DNA of 64,000 bases from Streptomyces zhihengii (GTDB lineage Bacteria > Actinomycetota > Actinomycetes > Streptomycetales > Streptomycetaceae). A program made the position numbers and the translations under genes. The DNA lies in NCBI RefSeq assembly GCF_016919245.1, contig NZ_JAFEJA010000001.1:434001-498000 (forward strand). Direction: 5' to 3'. Below are positions 32,918 to 42,179 of this stretch, in pieces (positions within the stretch are counted from its first letter, which is position 1; every line of letters starts with the position of its first letter). The notes under the pieces were generated by a model. It made no database searches. It was not told the DNA's origin and was given only the letters and a program-made list of their open reading frames with translations.

Positions 32918-33976
32918 ATGGCAGACATCACCGCGCGCCTCGGCTGGCGTCATCTGCGGGCCGCGCCCACCGCCCATGTGCGGTGCCACCGGCGCGGCCG
33001 GCTCGTCCACGACGGGCCGGGGCTGAGCTTCTGGTTCCGGGCACTGACCGCCGCCCTGTCCGAAGTGCCCGTCGACGACCGGGAACTGGCCGTCTCCTTC
33101 CACGCGCGCACCTCGGACTTCCAGGACGTCGGCGTCCAGGCGACCGTGACGTACCGGATCCACGACCCGGCGACGGCGGCCGCCCGTCTCGACTTCTCCA
33201 TCGACCCGGACACGGGCGCCTGGCGCGGCGCGCCGCTGGAGCAGATCGCCACCCTGCTCACCGAGTCCGCCCAGCAGCACGCGCTCGACGTGCTCGCCCG
33301 CACCACGCTCGCGTCGGCGCTGGCGGACGGGGTCGCCACGGTGCGCGAGCGGGTCGGCGGCGGCCTCGCCGCCGAGCCGCGCCTGCCCGCCACCGGTATC
33401 GAGGTGGTCGCCGTGCGGGTGGTCGCGATCCGCCCCGAGCCCGAGGTCGAGCGCGCGCTGCGCACCCCGGCCCGCGAGCAGATCCAGCAGGAGGCGGACC
33501 GCGCCACCTACGAGCGCCGGGCGGTGGCGGTCGAACGCGAACGCGCCATCGCCGAGAACGAGTTGGCCAGCAAGATCGAACTCGCGCGCCGCGAGGAGCA
33601 GTTGGTCGAGCAGAGCGGCATCAACGCGCGCCGCCGGGCCGAGGAGAGCGCGGCCGCCGACGCCGTCCGGGCCGACGCCGAGGCCTCGCGGACGGTGCGC
33701 CTGGCCCGCGCGGAGGCCGAGGCGGCCGAGCGCATCGGCGCGGCGCGCGCCGAGGCGCAGGCCGCCTGGCTGCGGGTCCACTCGGCGGCCGACCCGGCCA
33801 CCCTGCACGCCCTGGCGGTGACCCGGCTGGCGGAGAACCTGCCGCGCATCGACAGCCTCACCCTCTCGCCGGACGTCCTCACCGGGCTGCTGGCGAAGCT
33901 CGGCGCGGCGCCGGCCGGCGGGGCCGCGGGCGCGGAGGGCGCCGGGGGCGGGCCCGCGGCCGGAGCGCGGCCGTGA
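32918..33976 (+). CDS. SPFH/band-7 domain protein
   Basis: A 352-aa protein. An N-terminal SPFH domain (FHARTSDFQDVGVQATVTYR, RLDFSIDPDTGAW, THARTTLASAL-like helix, VVAVRVVAIRPEPEVERAL) is followed by a long charged coiled coil (residues 190-290, QEADRATYERRAVAVERERA, RADAEASRTVRLARAEAEAA) and a Gly/Ala tail. There is no obvious N-terminal membrane helix, unusual for flotillin-type proteins. SPFH proteins form large ring assemblies on membranes. AAAAGGGGG lies five bases before ATG 32918. The stop overlaps the GTG of a NAD-kinase-like gene. The pair sits behind the twin operators. Confidence 0.88.
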   Translation: MADITARLGWRHLRAAPTAHVRCHRRGRLVHDGPGLSFWFRALTAALSEVPVDDRELAVSFHARTSDFQDVGVQATVTYRIHDPATAAARLDFSIDPDTGAWRGAPLEQIATLLTESAQQHALDVLARTTLASALADGVATVRERVGGGLAAEPRLPATGIEVVAVRVVAIRPEPEVERALRTPAREQIQQEADRATYERRAVAVERERAIAENELASKIELARREEQLVEQSGINARRRAEESAAADAVRADAEASRTVRLARAEAEAAERIGAARAEAQAAWLRVHSAADPATLHALAVTRLAENLPRIDSLTLSPDVLTGLLAKLGAAPAGGAAGAEGAGGGPAAGARP

Positions 33977-34872
33977 GTCTCGCCCCGCGCGCCGTGCTGG
34001 TCCACCGGACCACCGAGTACGAGGAGCTGATCGCCCGGCACGGCACCCGCGGCCAGGCGGAGTTCTTCCTCGCCTCCCGGGGCCGGAGCATCGCCGAGGT
34101 GGCCGAGCGCCACCACCGGGCGGTGCAGGCGCTCGCGGACGTCGCGGCCGCCGTGCCGCTCACCTGGCGCAGGGCGCGGGTCGAGCGGGCCGATCTCGAC
34201 CGCTTCCTCTTCGGCCCGGAGGACGTCGTGGTGGTCGTGGGGCAGGACGGGCTCGTCGCCAACACGGCGAAGTACCTGTCGGGGCAGCCGGTGGCCGGGA
34301 TCGACACCGATCCCGGCCGCAACCCCGGGGTGCTCGTGCGTCACCGGCCCGGGGACGCGGGGCGGCTGCTGCGGTCCGCCGTGTCGGCGAGCCCGGCGGC
34401 GGACGCGCTGGCGATGGTGGAGGCGGTCGCGGACGACACCCAGCGGCTGGTCGCCCTGAACGAGATCTTCCTGGGCCCGGCGGGCCACCAGACCGCCCGC
34501 TACCGGGTCGGCCCCGACCTCGACGGGGCCGACCCGGAGGCGCAGGCGTCGTCGGGCATCCTCGTCGGCACCGGCACCGGGGCGACGGGCTGGCTGCGCT
34601 CGCTCTGGCTGGAACGGGCCAGCACCCTCGCGCTGCCCGCCCCCGAGGAGCGGCGGCTGCTCTGGTTCGTGCGCGAGGCCTGGCCGTCGCCGGCGACGGG
34701 CACCACACGGGTGTCGGGCGCCCTGTCGGGCGCGGAGGGCCTGCGCGTCACCGTGGAGTGCGACCGCCTCGTCGCCTTCGGCGACGGCATGGAGACGGAC
34801 GCGCTCACGCTGACCTGGGGGCAGAGCGTGCGCGTCGGCGTCTGCGACACCGCCCTCCACCTGCTGTCCTGA
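33973..34872 (+). CDS. NAD-kinase-fold protein
   Basis: A 299-aa protein from GTG 33973 (GTGA overlap). It has a DAGK/NADK-type fold: VVVVVGQDGLVANTAKYLSG takes the place of the GGDGT loop, GIDTDPGRNPGVL follows, and SGILVGTGTGATGWLRSLW corresponds to the NAD kinase TPTGSTAY region. An N-terminal extension (about 1-65, VLVHRTTEYEELIARHG) is typical of a divergent actinobacterial branch. With GQDG for GGDG the catalytic loop deviates but retains the Asp. It may be a NAD(H) kinase paralogue or another nucleotide-lipid kinase. Coupling with an SPFH protein suggests membrane-localised action (inference). Confidence 0.72.
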   Translation: MSLAPRAVLVHRTTEYEELIARHGTRGQAEFFLASRGRSIAEVAERHHRAVQALADVAAAVPLTWRRARVERADLDRFLFGPEDVVVVVGQDGLVANTAKYLSGQPVAGIDTDPGRNPGVLVRHRPGDAGRLLRSAVSASPAADALAMVEAVADDTQRLVALNEIFLGPAGHQTARYRVGPDLDGADPEAQASSGILVGTGTGATGWLRSLWLERASTLALPAPEERRLLWFVREAWPSPATGTTRVSGALSGAEGLRVTVECDRLVAFGDGMETDALTLTWGQSVRVGVCDTALHLLS

Positions 34873-34886
34873 CGGTGCCCGGCGGG

Positions 34887-34911
34887 GTGCGGCCCACTGC
34901 TGCGGCCGCAC
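34887..34911 (+). terminator. Terminator hairpin after the NAD-kinase-like gene
   Basis: GTGCGGCC (34887-34894) pairs with GGCCGCAC (34904-34911) around a 9-base loop, 15 bases after the stop codon. Confidence 0.7.
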
Positions 34912-35716
34912 TCGCCGCCGGGCCACGGCGAGCTACCGCCCGGCCTCCCGCCACGGAGTAGCCGCACCGGCGCCACCGCGGGCGCCACTCCCCCGGCCGG
35001 GTGCGGGCCCCGCGCGGCGGGCGGGGCGCCGGCGGCGGCCCGGTCCTTGCAGGCATGCTCGCTGCGGCTCGACGGGCGCAGCGGCGCCGCCGGGGACGAG
35101 CGTCGCCCGGCATGGCCCCGGCCCGGGCGGGCCCACCGTCGGTCGATGGCCGGGCCCGGACGCCGTCCCGCCGCCGGTGCCGCCTTCCGGGCCGGGCCAC
35201 CGCCCGAGCCTGGCGGCACCGGCAGGTCGGGCCATCGGCACGGCGGGGCCATCGCCGGGTGCGGCCGGGTGACGGGCCCACCGGCGACCAGGGCACCCGG
35301 CCCGCCCCGCGCGTACCCCGTGGCCGGCGGACCGGCCCCGGTGCATCGGGGGGAACGCCGGTACCGGCCAGTTACGGGCGGGGTGGAGGGGTGTCATTGG
35401 CCGGGCATCGTCCTGCCCGGCCGGGCCGGGACTCTCTAGCATTCGACCACTCCCCGCCTCCGGTACGGGCGGGGCGAAGCGAGAGACCTGACATGTGCAT
35501 GATACTTCAACCATCGTGGCCATGCCAGCCCCACCACCCCGCCCGGCCCACGAGCCGCACGAGCCACGCGTGTCGCGCGGGCTCGGCGCGTCCCGCGGGA
35601 TCCGGCGCGGTCGGTCCGTGACGGCCGCCGCACCACGCGGTGTACCGCACCCCCCAGCCCGAGGCCCGGCCCCGGTGGGCCGGGCCGCCCGGCACCGAAG
35701 CCATGGACGGAGAACC
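34912..35716. other. Long intergenic region without a supported gene
   Basis: 805 bases. Open frames on both strands are short of convincing start signals and codon pattern. I see a hairpin at 35399-35422 (GGCCGGGCA / TGCCCGGCC) and an unusual AT-containing patch around 35500 (GACATGTGCATGATACTTCAA) that may belong to the promoter of the DUF4360 gene. A small RNA cannot be excluded. Confidence 0.5.
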
Positions 35717-36367
35717 ATGAGAGCACCGCTCCTGGTGGGCGCGGCGACAGCCGCGCTGTTCACCTCCGCACTGCCCGCACAGGCCGGCGCGTCGTCGATC
35801 GTCGACCCGCCGCCGGACAGGATCGTCATCGATGTCGCCACCGTCAACGGGTCCGGCTGCCCGCTCGGCACCGCGGCCGTCGCGGTGTCCGAGGACAACA
35901 CCGCGTTCACCGTGACGTACAGCGACTACCTCGCCCAGGCCGGCGGCGACGCCGCCCCCACCGCCGCACGCCGCAACTGCCAGCTCAACCTGCTGGTGCA
36001 CGTGCCGCAGGGCTTCACCTACGCCGTCGCCAGCGCCGACTACCGGGGATACGCCTCCCTGCGGCCCGGGGCTAGCAGCACGGAGAAGGCCTCGTACTAC
36101 TTCCAGGGCTCGCCGAGCACCGCGTCCAGGACCCACACCTTCCGCGGCCCCTACGAGGACAACTGGCAGGCGACGGACGACACCGACTGGGCGCAGCTCG
36201 TCTGGGCGCCGTGCGGTGTGCAGCGCAACTTCAACATCAACACCGAGCTGCGCGTCAACGCCGGCACCTCGGACCCGGCGGCCACCAGCTACATGACGAT
36301 GGACTCCACCGACGGCGACATCAGCACCGTCTACCACCTCGCGTGGAAGGAGTGCCCCGCGCGCTGA
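35717..36367 (+). CDS. Secreted DUF4360 protein
   Basis: A 216-aa protein. A signal peptide (residues 1-24, cleavage near AQAGAS) is followed by a DUF4360 domain: VNGSGCPLGTAAVAVSEDNT, FTVTYSDYLAQAGG, RRNCQLNLLVHVPQGFTYAV, YYFQGSPSTASRTHTF and LVWAPCGVQRNFNINTELRV. Four cysteines would form two disulfides. DUF4360 proteins are secreted beta-sandwich proteins of fungi and Actinobacteria with no proven activity. GGAG lies just before ATG 35717. Monocistronic, followed by a hairpin. Confidence 0.92.
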   Translation: MRAPLLVGAATAALFTSALPAQAGASSIVDPPPDRIVIDVATVNGSGCPLGTAAVAVSEDNTAFTVTYSDYLAQAGGDAAPTAARRNCQLNLLVHVPQGFTYAVASADYRGYASLRPGASSTEKASYYFQGSPSTASRTHTFRGPYEDNWQATDDTDWAQLVWAPCGVQRNFNINTELRVNAGTSDPAATSYMTMDSTDGDISTVYHLAWKECPAR

Positions 36368-36414
36368 CCGGCCCGGGGCCCTGATCAAGGGCCCTGATCC
36401 GGTCCTCCGGACAG

Positions 36415-36445
36415 CCCCGGCCGGGCCTCCCCCTCCCGGCCGGGG
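36415..36445 (+). terminator. Terminator hairpin after the DUF4360 gene
   Basis: Perfect 11-bp stem CCCCGGCCGGG / CCCGGCCGGGG with a 9-base loop. Confidence 0.82.
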
Positions 36446-36559
36446 CCCTCGTGCCGCCGGTGCCGCACGCGCCTCGGCGCCCGGCGGCTCCGGCGGCGCC
36501 GCACGTGGCCTACGCTGAGCGGCGACAGACTGCGGGCCGAGCGGACGGGGAGGGCGCGG

Positions 36560-36994
36560 ATGGACCGGCGTGTGCGCCGCACCGCGGCAGCGGCCCTGCC
36601 CTCCGTGCTCCTCGGGGTGTGGGCCGTCTTCCTGGTCCTCCTCGGTACCTCGCCCGGCTCGCCGGCCGTCCCCGGGCAGGCCGCGGCCTCCCCCGCGACG
36701 GTCCGGCCGGCGGTGCTCCCCGCCTCCGCTCCCCCGCGTGACGGCCGGCCGCACGCCGAGGTGCGGGCGCCCTCCCGTTCCGCGGCGGACAGCGCCGTGC
36801 AGCAGACCGCGGCGGCCGAGCACACCGTACGGCTGCCGGGCGCCCCGCCGGCCGTGGCCTCCGCCGTCCACACCGCCCGCCCGGCGCAGCCGCGCGGCAT
36901 CGCGGGCGCCGGACCCCGCCAGGAGCGGGCGCCCCCGCGCGACGCGTACGACCCCCGCCACACCCGCGGTCCTCCCGCCACCCGGTTCAGCTGA
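36560..36994 (+). CDS. Hypothetical exported or membrane-anchored protein
   Basis: A 144-aa protein with a ribosome site (GGGGAGGGCG) before ATG 36560. After a basic start one hydrophobic helix (AALPSVLLGVWAVFLVLLGT, residues 11-30) serves as signal or anchor. The remainder is Pro/Ala/Arg-rich, disordered, with no cysteines, ending in PPATRFS. I recognise no family. It may be periplasmic and could belong with the following SecDF gene (gap 180 bases), but nothing in the sequence proves a link. Confidence 0.55.
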   Translation: MDRRVRRTAAAALPSVLLGVWAVFLVLLGTSPGSPAVPGQAAASPATVRPAVLPASAPPRDGRPHAEVRAPSRSAADSAVQQTAAAEHTVRLPGAPPAVASAVHTARPAQPRGIAGAGPRQERAPPRDAYDPRHTRGPPATRFS

Positions 36995-37174
36995 CGTTTC
37001 CTCGCGCCCGCCGTACCGGGAGCCGCGGCATGCCCGCGGACCGGTGCCGAGGGGTGTCGGCCACCGTGTGCCGGCGCCCGGCGGACGCGCCTTCCCCTGC
37101 GTCCGCCCGTCCCCGGGTGCGGCGTCCGCCGCCGTGCGGCCGTCCCGTCCCCGCGGACCGCCCGTGGAGTACCC

Positions 37175-39520
37175 ATGTCATCTCGCCGTGCCACGTACTG
37201 GCGCGCGCTCGTCGCGCTCGCCGTCGTCGGCCTCTCCCTCTACATCGCCCTGACCACACCCGCCCGGCTCGGACTCGATCTGCGCGGCGGGACCCGGATC
37301 GTCCTGGAGACCGAGGACTCGCCGACCGTCCGCGCCGACGCCGCCGCCACCGACCGGGCCCTGGAGGTGCTGCGCAAGCGCGTCGACGGCCTCGGCGTGG
37401 CCGAGCCGTCGCTCGCCCGGTCCGGGGAGCGGCGCATCGTCGTCGAATTGCCCGGGGTGCAGGACCCCCGCAAGGCCGCCGAGGTGATCGGCCGCACCGC
37501 CCAGCTCACCTTCCACCCCGTCACGGGAGCCGCCGGCGCCGCGGACGCCGGGCCCCCGGCGGCGGACGGCTCGCGCGTCCTGGCCGATCCCGGGACCCCC
37601 GGGAGCCATCTGCGGCTCGGACCGCCGGCGCTGACCGGCGACGGCGTCGACGACGCCGAGGCCGTCCTGGACACCCAGTCGGGCCGCGGCTGGACGGTGG
37701 ACCTCTCGTTCCGCGGCAAGGCCGGCGACACCTGGGCCCGGCTGACCGGCGAGGCGGCGTGCGCCGCGCCGTCGGACCCGGGCCGCCGGGTGGCGATCGT
37801 GCTCGACGACCGGATCCTGTCCGCGCCCGGCATGGAGAGCGGTGTGCCCTGCGGCGCGGGCATCACCGGCGGGTCTGCGCAGATCACCGGCGGCTTCTCG
37901 GCCGACGAGGCGCGCGATCTGGCGGCGCTGGTCAAGGGCGGGGCCCTGCCGGTGCCGGTGACCGCGATCGAGCAGAGCACCGTCGGTCCGACGCTCGGCG
38001 CCGAGGCGATCCGGGCCAGCGCGGCGGCCGCACTGATCGGCCTGGTGTGCACGGGCGTCTTCATCATCGTGGTCTACCGGCTGCTGGGTCTGCTGGCGAC
38101 CGTCGCGCTCGGGCTGTACGGGCTCATCTCGTACGCCGCCGTGGTCGGGCTCGGCGCGACGCTCACCCTGCCGGGCCTGGCCGGGTTCGTGCTCGCGATC
38201 GGGATCGCGGTGGACGCCAATGTGCTGGTGTTCGAACGTGCCAGGGAGGAGTACACCAAACCGGGGGCGGGCGGCCGTGCCGCGGTCCGCGACCTGCGGG
38301 GGCCCCTGCGCACCGGCTTCGCCAAGGCGTGGAGCGCGGTGGCCGACTCCAATGTGACGACGCTGCTCGCGGCGGGGCTGCTGTTCGCGTTCGCCACCGG
38401 GCCGGTCAAGGGCTTCGGGGTGACGCTCGTCATCGGTGTGCTGGCGTCCATGGTGTCGGCCATGCTCATCACGCGGCTGCTGGCCGAGTGGGCCGTGCGC
38501 CGGCGGTTCGTCGCCCGGCGGCCCGCGATCACCGGCATGGCGACCACCGGCAGGCTGCGGGCGCGGCTGGTGCGCCGGCCGCCCCGGCTGATGCGCAACC
38601 GGCGCCGCTGGCTGGGCATCTGCGCCGGTCTGCTGATGCTCGCCCTGGGCGGGATCGGGGCGCGCGGGCTCGACTTCGGGGTCGAGTTCACCGGTGGGCG
38701 GGTGGTGCAGTACACCGCCGAGCGGCAGGTCGACGCGGACGCCGCCCGGGCCGCGGTGGTCGACGCCGGCTTCCCGCAGGCGGTGGTGCAGACGACCGGT
38801 GACGAGGGCGTCTCCGTACGCACCAAGGAGACCGGCGACGACCAGCAGGAGCGCATCCGCGAGGCCCTCACCGGGGCCGTGGGCGAGGTGTCGGTGGAAC
38901 GGGACGACCTGATCGGCCCGAGCCTCGGCGACGAGCTGCGCACCTACGCGCTGATCGCGCTCGCCCTGGCGGTGACGGCGCAGCTGCTGTACCTCACCGT
39001 CCGGTTCCGCTGGACGTTCGCGGCGGCCGCGGTGGTGGCGATGGTGCAGGACGTGCTGCTGGTCGTCGGGCTCTTCGCCTGGCTGGGCAAGCCCGTCGAC
39101 AGCGTCTTCCTGGCCGCGCTGCTGACGGTCGTCGGGTACTCGGTCAACGACACGGTGGTGGTGCTGGACCGGCTGCGCGAGCTGCGGCGTACCGGCACGA
39201 CGCTGAGCTGGGCGGAGCTGGCGGACCGGGCGGTGGCGCAGACGCTGCCGCGGACGGTCAACACCGGGATGGGCGCGCTGTTCGTCCTGATGGCGCTGGC
39301 GGTCCTCGGCGGGGACTCGCTCACGGACTTCTCGGTGGCGCTGCTGGCGGGCGTGGTGGTGGGCATGGCGTCGACGGTGTTCACCGCGATGCCGGTGGCC
39401 GTGCTGCTCCAGGGCCGGTTCCCGGACCGGCCGCGGTCCGGGGCGGCGTCCCGGAGCGGCGGCGGCACCCGCAAGGACGGCCGGTCGCGGGCGGGCGACC
39501 GGAGCGGGGCCGTGGTCTGA
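37175..39520 (+). CDS. secDF: SecD-SecF fusion protein (protein-export accessory)
   Basis: A 781-aa protein. The SecD half has GLDLRGGTRIVLE near residue 32, RKRVDGLGVAEP, a shortened P1 domain, LPVPVTAIEQSTVGPTLGAE and the membrane motif VLAIGIAVDANVLVFERARE. The SecF half starts near residue 470 with GLDFGVEFTGGRVVQY and has IGPSLGDEL and VVGYSVNDTVVVLDRLRE. The transmembrane Asp residues of the proton path are present in both halves. Most Streptomyces have separate secD and secF in the core, so this fused copy is probably a second set acting on particular secreted proteins. Tail after 745 is charged. Single gene, no overlap with neighbours. Confidence 0.95.
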   Translation: MSSRRATYWRALVALAVVGLSLYIALTTPARLGLDLRGGTRIVLETEDSPTVRADAAATDRALEVLRKRVDGLGVAEPSLARSGERRIVVELPGVQDPRKAAEVIGRTAQLTFHPVTGAAGAADAGPPAADGSRVLADPGTPGSHLRLGPPALTGDGVDDAEAVLDTQSGRGWTVDLSFRGKAGDTWARLTGEAACAAPSDPGRRVAIVLDDRILSAPGMESGVPCGAGITGGSAQITGGFSADEARDLAALVKGGALPVPVTAIEQSTVGPTLGAEAIRASAAAALIGLVCTGVFIIVVYRLLGLLATVALGLYGLISYAAVVGLGATLTLPGLAGFVLAIGIAVDANVLVFERAREEYTKPGAGGRAAVRDLRGPLRTGFAKAWSAVADSNVTTLLAAGLLFAFATGPVKGFGVTLVIGVLASMVSAMLITRLLAEWAVRRRFVARRPAITGMATTGRLRARLVRRPPRLMRNRRRWLGICAGLLMLALGGIGARGLDFGVEFTGGRVVQYTAERQVDADAARAAVVDAGFPQAVVQTTGDEGVSVRTKETGDDQQERIREALTGAVGEVSVERDDLIGPSLGDELRTYALIALALAVTAQLLYLTVRFRWTFAAAAVVAMVQDVLLVVGLFAWLGKPVDSVFLAALLTVVGYSVNDTVVVLDRLRELRRTGTTLSWAELADRAVAQTLPRTVNTGMGALFVLMALAVLGGDSLTDFSVALLAGVVVGMASTVFTAMPVAVLLQGRFPDRPRSGAASRSGGGTRKDGRSRAGDRSGAVV

Positions 39521-39593
39521 CCGTCCGCCGGCCGGGGCCGGTTCCCGTGTGGCGCGTTCGCGCGGTGCGCGGGGACCGGTCTGGACCAAGCTC

Positions 39594-39622
39594 TTGACAC
39601 CCCCTTATTTCACTTCTTGAAT
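39594..39622 (+). promoter_or_regulatory. Promoter of the GH16 glucanase gene
   Basis: TTGACA (39594-39599), a 17-base spacer and TTGAAT (39617-39622), about 100 bases before the start codon. The -35 is a consensus match, rare in this genome, and the region is AT-rich. Confidence 0.6.
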
Positions 39623-39723
39623 CACATGCTGAGGTAAGCGCCCGTCACCCGCGGGCCCCCCTCGCAGCGACCTGTCATATGCACGACAGCCCCTTCCACC
39701 CCCACGTACCGGAAGGGAGAGTC

Positions 39724-41001
39724 ATGGACTCCCCCCGCATTTCCCGGCGTCCGCTGCGCCGCCCGGTGACCGTACTGGCGCTCGCCGCCGCCATGGCCGG
39801 CCTGCTGGGCGGCGCCCCCGCCGCCGGCGCCGACCGGACACCGGCCCCCGCACCGGCCGCGGCCGCCGCGGCGGTGACCTTCTCCGACGACTTCAACGGA
39901 CCCGCCGGCGCGGCCGTCGACTCCGGCAAGTGGCAGATCGAGACCGGCGACAACGTCAACAACCACGAGCGGCAGTACTACACGGCCGGCAACAACAACG
40001 CCGCGCTCGACGGGCAGGGCAACCTGGTCATCACCGCCCGCCGCGAGAACCCGGGCAACTACCAGTGCTGGTACGGCCGTTGCGAGTACACCTCGGCCCG
40101 GCTCAACACCGCCGGAAAGTTCACCACCACGTACGGGCACGTCGAGGCCCGTATGAAGGTGCCGCGCGGACAGGGCATGTGGCCCGCGTTCTGGATGCTG
40201 GGCAACGACATCGGCCAGGTCGGCTGGCCCGCGTCGGGCGAGATCGACATCATGGAGAACGTCGGCTTCGAACCGTCCACCGTCCACGGCACCCTGCACG
40301 GACCGGGCTACTCGGGCTCCGGCGGCATCGGCGCGGGCTACACCCTGCCCGGCGGGCAGAAGTTCGCGGACGCCTTCCACACCTTCGCCGTCGACTGGTC
40401 CCCGAACGAGGTGACCTGGTCGGTGGACGGCACCGTCTACCAGCGCCGCACACCCGCGGACCTCGGCGGCCGGCAGTGGGTCTTCGACAAGCCGTTCTTC
40501 CTCATCCTGAACCTGGCCGTCGGCGGCTACTGGCCCGGCGACCCGGACGGCAGCACGGTCTTCCCGCAGCAGCTCGTCGTCGACTACGTGCGCGTCAGCA
40601 CCGGTGACACCCCGGCGGCGGGCGGGCCGATCACCGGCATCGGCGGCAAGTGCGTGGACGTCGCCGCCGCGAACACCGCCGACGGCACCCCGATACAGCT
40701 CCACGACTGCAACGGCAACGCCGCGCAGAAGTGGACCGTGGGCGCCGACGGCACCATCCGCGCGCTGGGCAAGTGCCTCGACGTCGCCTCGGGCGGCACC
40801 GCCGACGGGACCGTCGTGCAGCTCTGGACCTGCAACGGCACCGCTGCCCAGAAGTGGGTCGCCAACACGGCCCGCGACATCGTGAACCCGCAGGCGAACA
40901 AGTGCCTGGACGCCACCGGGAACAGCTCCGCCAACGGTACCCGGCTCCAGATCTGGACCTGCGCGGGCACGGCCAACCAGAAGTGGACGGTCACCCGCTG
41001 A
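39724..41001 (+). CDS. Secreted GH16 beta-glucanase with ricin-type (CBM13) domain
   Basis: A 425-aa protein from ATG 39724 (GGAAGGGAG upstream). A signal peptide (to about residue 37) precedes a GH16 domain: FSDDFNGPAGAAVDSGKWQ, YTSARLNTAGKFTTTYGHVE, MWPAFWMLGNDIGQVGWP, catalytic GEIDIMENVG (two Glu with the central Asp), VHGTLHGPGYSGSGG, FHTFAVDWSPNEVTWSVDG. Residues 297-425 are a beta-trefoil with three repeats (GKCVDVAAANTADGTPIQLH, GKCLDVASGGTADGTVVQLW, NKCLDATGNSSANGTRLQIW). Expected to cut beta-1,3(4)-glucans such as laminarin or fungal wall glucan outside the cell. No GAGAGCGCTCTC operator is seen here. Confidence 0.96.
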   Translation: MDSPRISRRPLRRPVTVLALAAAMAGLLGGAPAAGADRTPAPAPAAAAAAVTFSDDFNGPAGAAVDSGKWQIETGDNVNNHERQYYTAGNNNAALDGQGNLVITARRENPGNYQCWYGRCEYTSARLNTAGKFTTTYGHVEARMKVPRGQGMWPAFWMLGNDIGQVGWPASGEIDIMENVGFEPSTVHGTLHGPGYSGSGGIGAGYTLPGGQKFADAFHTFAVDWSPNEVTWSVDGTVYQRRTPADLGGRQWVFDKPFFLILNLAVGGYWPGDPDGSTVFPQQLVVDYVRVSTGDTPAAGGPITGIGGKCVDVAAANTADGTPIQLHDCNGNAAQKWTVGADGTIRALGKCLDVASGGTADGTVVQLWTCNGTAAQKWVANTARDIVNPQANKCLDATGNSSANGTRLQIWTCAGTANQKWTVTR

Positions 41002-41052
41002 CCTTCCGTCACCTGCGGCCGGGCAGCCTCACGGCGCCCCGGCCGACGGACC

Positions 41053-41120
41053 ACGGGCGCCCCGGTCGGGCGGGGCGCCCGTGACCGGGGCACGGTCCGG
41101 CGCCGTCCGGACCGTGCCCC
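41053..41120. terminator. Two terminator hairpins between GH16 and LysR genes
   Basis: First 41053-41082: ACGGGCGCCCC pairs with GGGGCGCCCGT. Second 41087-41120: GGGGCACGGTCCGG pairs with CCGGACCGTGCCCC around CGCCGT. Both are perfect and lie between convergent gene ends. Confidence 0.88.
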
Positions 41121-41144
41121 GTTGCTTCACAGGCCGGTGGCCCG

Positions 41145-42050
41145 TCACCGGCCGCCCCCGGCCGCCTCGCGCAGGGCGTCCAGCATGGCCCGCAGCGCCG
41201 GGCCCTCCCGCTGCGTGCGCCGTCTGACGGCCTGGACGACACGGACGGGCTGCGGACCGCGGACCTTGCGGACGACGACCCCCGGGTGCCCGCCGCCGAT
41301 GCCGAGCAGCGGCATCAGAGCGACCCCCAGCCCCGCGGCGACGAACCCCAGCGCCGTGGCGTGGTCCTCGCTGCGGACCGCGAAGCCGGGGACGAAGCCC
41401 GCCTCGGCGCAGGCGTCGGTCACCAGCTCCAGGCAGGGGCCCGGCGGCCATTCGTTGCCGACCCACGGCTCGCCCGCGAGCCGGCCGAGGTCGACGACCC
41501 GCTTCGCCGCGAGCGGATGGCCCTTCGGGAGCACCACGCGATAGGGATCCTCGGCCAGGCGCTCCGCCATCAGCAGCTCGTCCGCGTCGCCCTGCCGCGC
41601 GAGCGGGACCACCAGGGCGATGTCGGCCTCTCCCCGGCGCACCGCGCCCAGCGGGTCCTCGGGGTCGGCGAGCGCCAGGTCGACGCGTACGCCGGGGTGC
41701 TCACGGCGGAAGGCGGCGACCGCGGGGGCGACCAGACCGGCCCCCGCGGTGGCGAAGTAGCGGAGGGAGAGGCTGCCGGTGCGCCCCGCCCTCAGATCCG
41801 CGAGCGCGGTCTCGGCCTCGGCGATCCGCCGGCCGATGGCGGCGGAGTGCTCGGCGATCAGCCGCCCCGCGGCGGTGGGACGCACCTGCCGGCCGACCCG
41901 CTCCAGCAGCTCCGTGCCCGTCTCCTTCTCCAGGGCCCCGATCTGCTGACTGACCGCCGAGGGCGTGTAGCCGAGCTCGGCGGCGGCCGCCGTCACCGAC
42001 CCCAGGGTCACCACGGCTTCGAGCATCCGCATCCTGCGCACATCGAGCAT
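41145..42050 (-). CDS. LysR-family transcriptional regulator
   Basis: A 301-aa protein from ATG 42050. The helix-turn-helix is MLEAVVTLGSVTAAAAELGY plus TPSAVSQQIGALEKETGTEL. The effector domain includes LSLRYFATAGAGLVAPAVAA, DIALVVPLARQGD and VVLPKGHPLAAKRVVDL. It is divergent from a DMT-family transporter gene starting at 42180, the classic arrangement in which a LysR protein controls its neighbour; the 129-base gap would hold the operator. The inducer is unknown. Confidence 0.94.
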   Translation of the reverse strand: MLDVRRMRMLEAVVTLGSVTAAAAELGYTPSAVSQQIGALEKETGTELLERVGRQVRPTAAGRLIAEHSAAIGRRIAEAETALADLRAGRTGSLSLRYFATAGAGLVAPAVAAFRREHPGVRVDLALADPEDPLGAVRRGEADIALVVPLARQGDADELLMAERLAEDPYRVVLPKGHPLAAKRVVDLGRLAGEPWVGNEWPPGPCLELVTDACAEAGFVPGFAVRSEDHATALGFVAAGLGVALMPLLGIGGGHPGVVVRKVRGPQPVRVVQAVRRRTQREGPALRAMLDALREAAGGGR

Positions 42051-42179
42051 GTAGCACAGGTTAACGGAGTGTCCAGAAGCTTTCACTGGTGCTTCAGCGG
42101 GGCCGGGGTGCACGGTGGACTCCTCGAACGGTGGGCTCCCCGGACAGCGGACTCCCCGCCGCGGTGGAGGGAGACGGAC

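Noticed and set aside
34912..35716. Small genes in the 805-base gap
   Set aside because: Open frames there are Pro/Arg/Gly-rich on every strand and lack ribosome sites or recognisable motifs.
39600..39723. A third copy of the GAGAGCGCTCTC operator upstream of the GH16 gene
   Set aside because: No such palindrome occurs in the 200 bases before the start codon.
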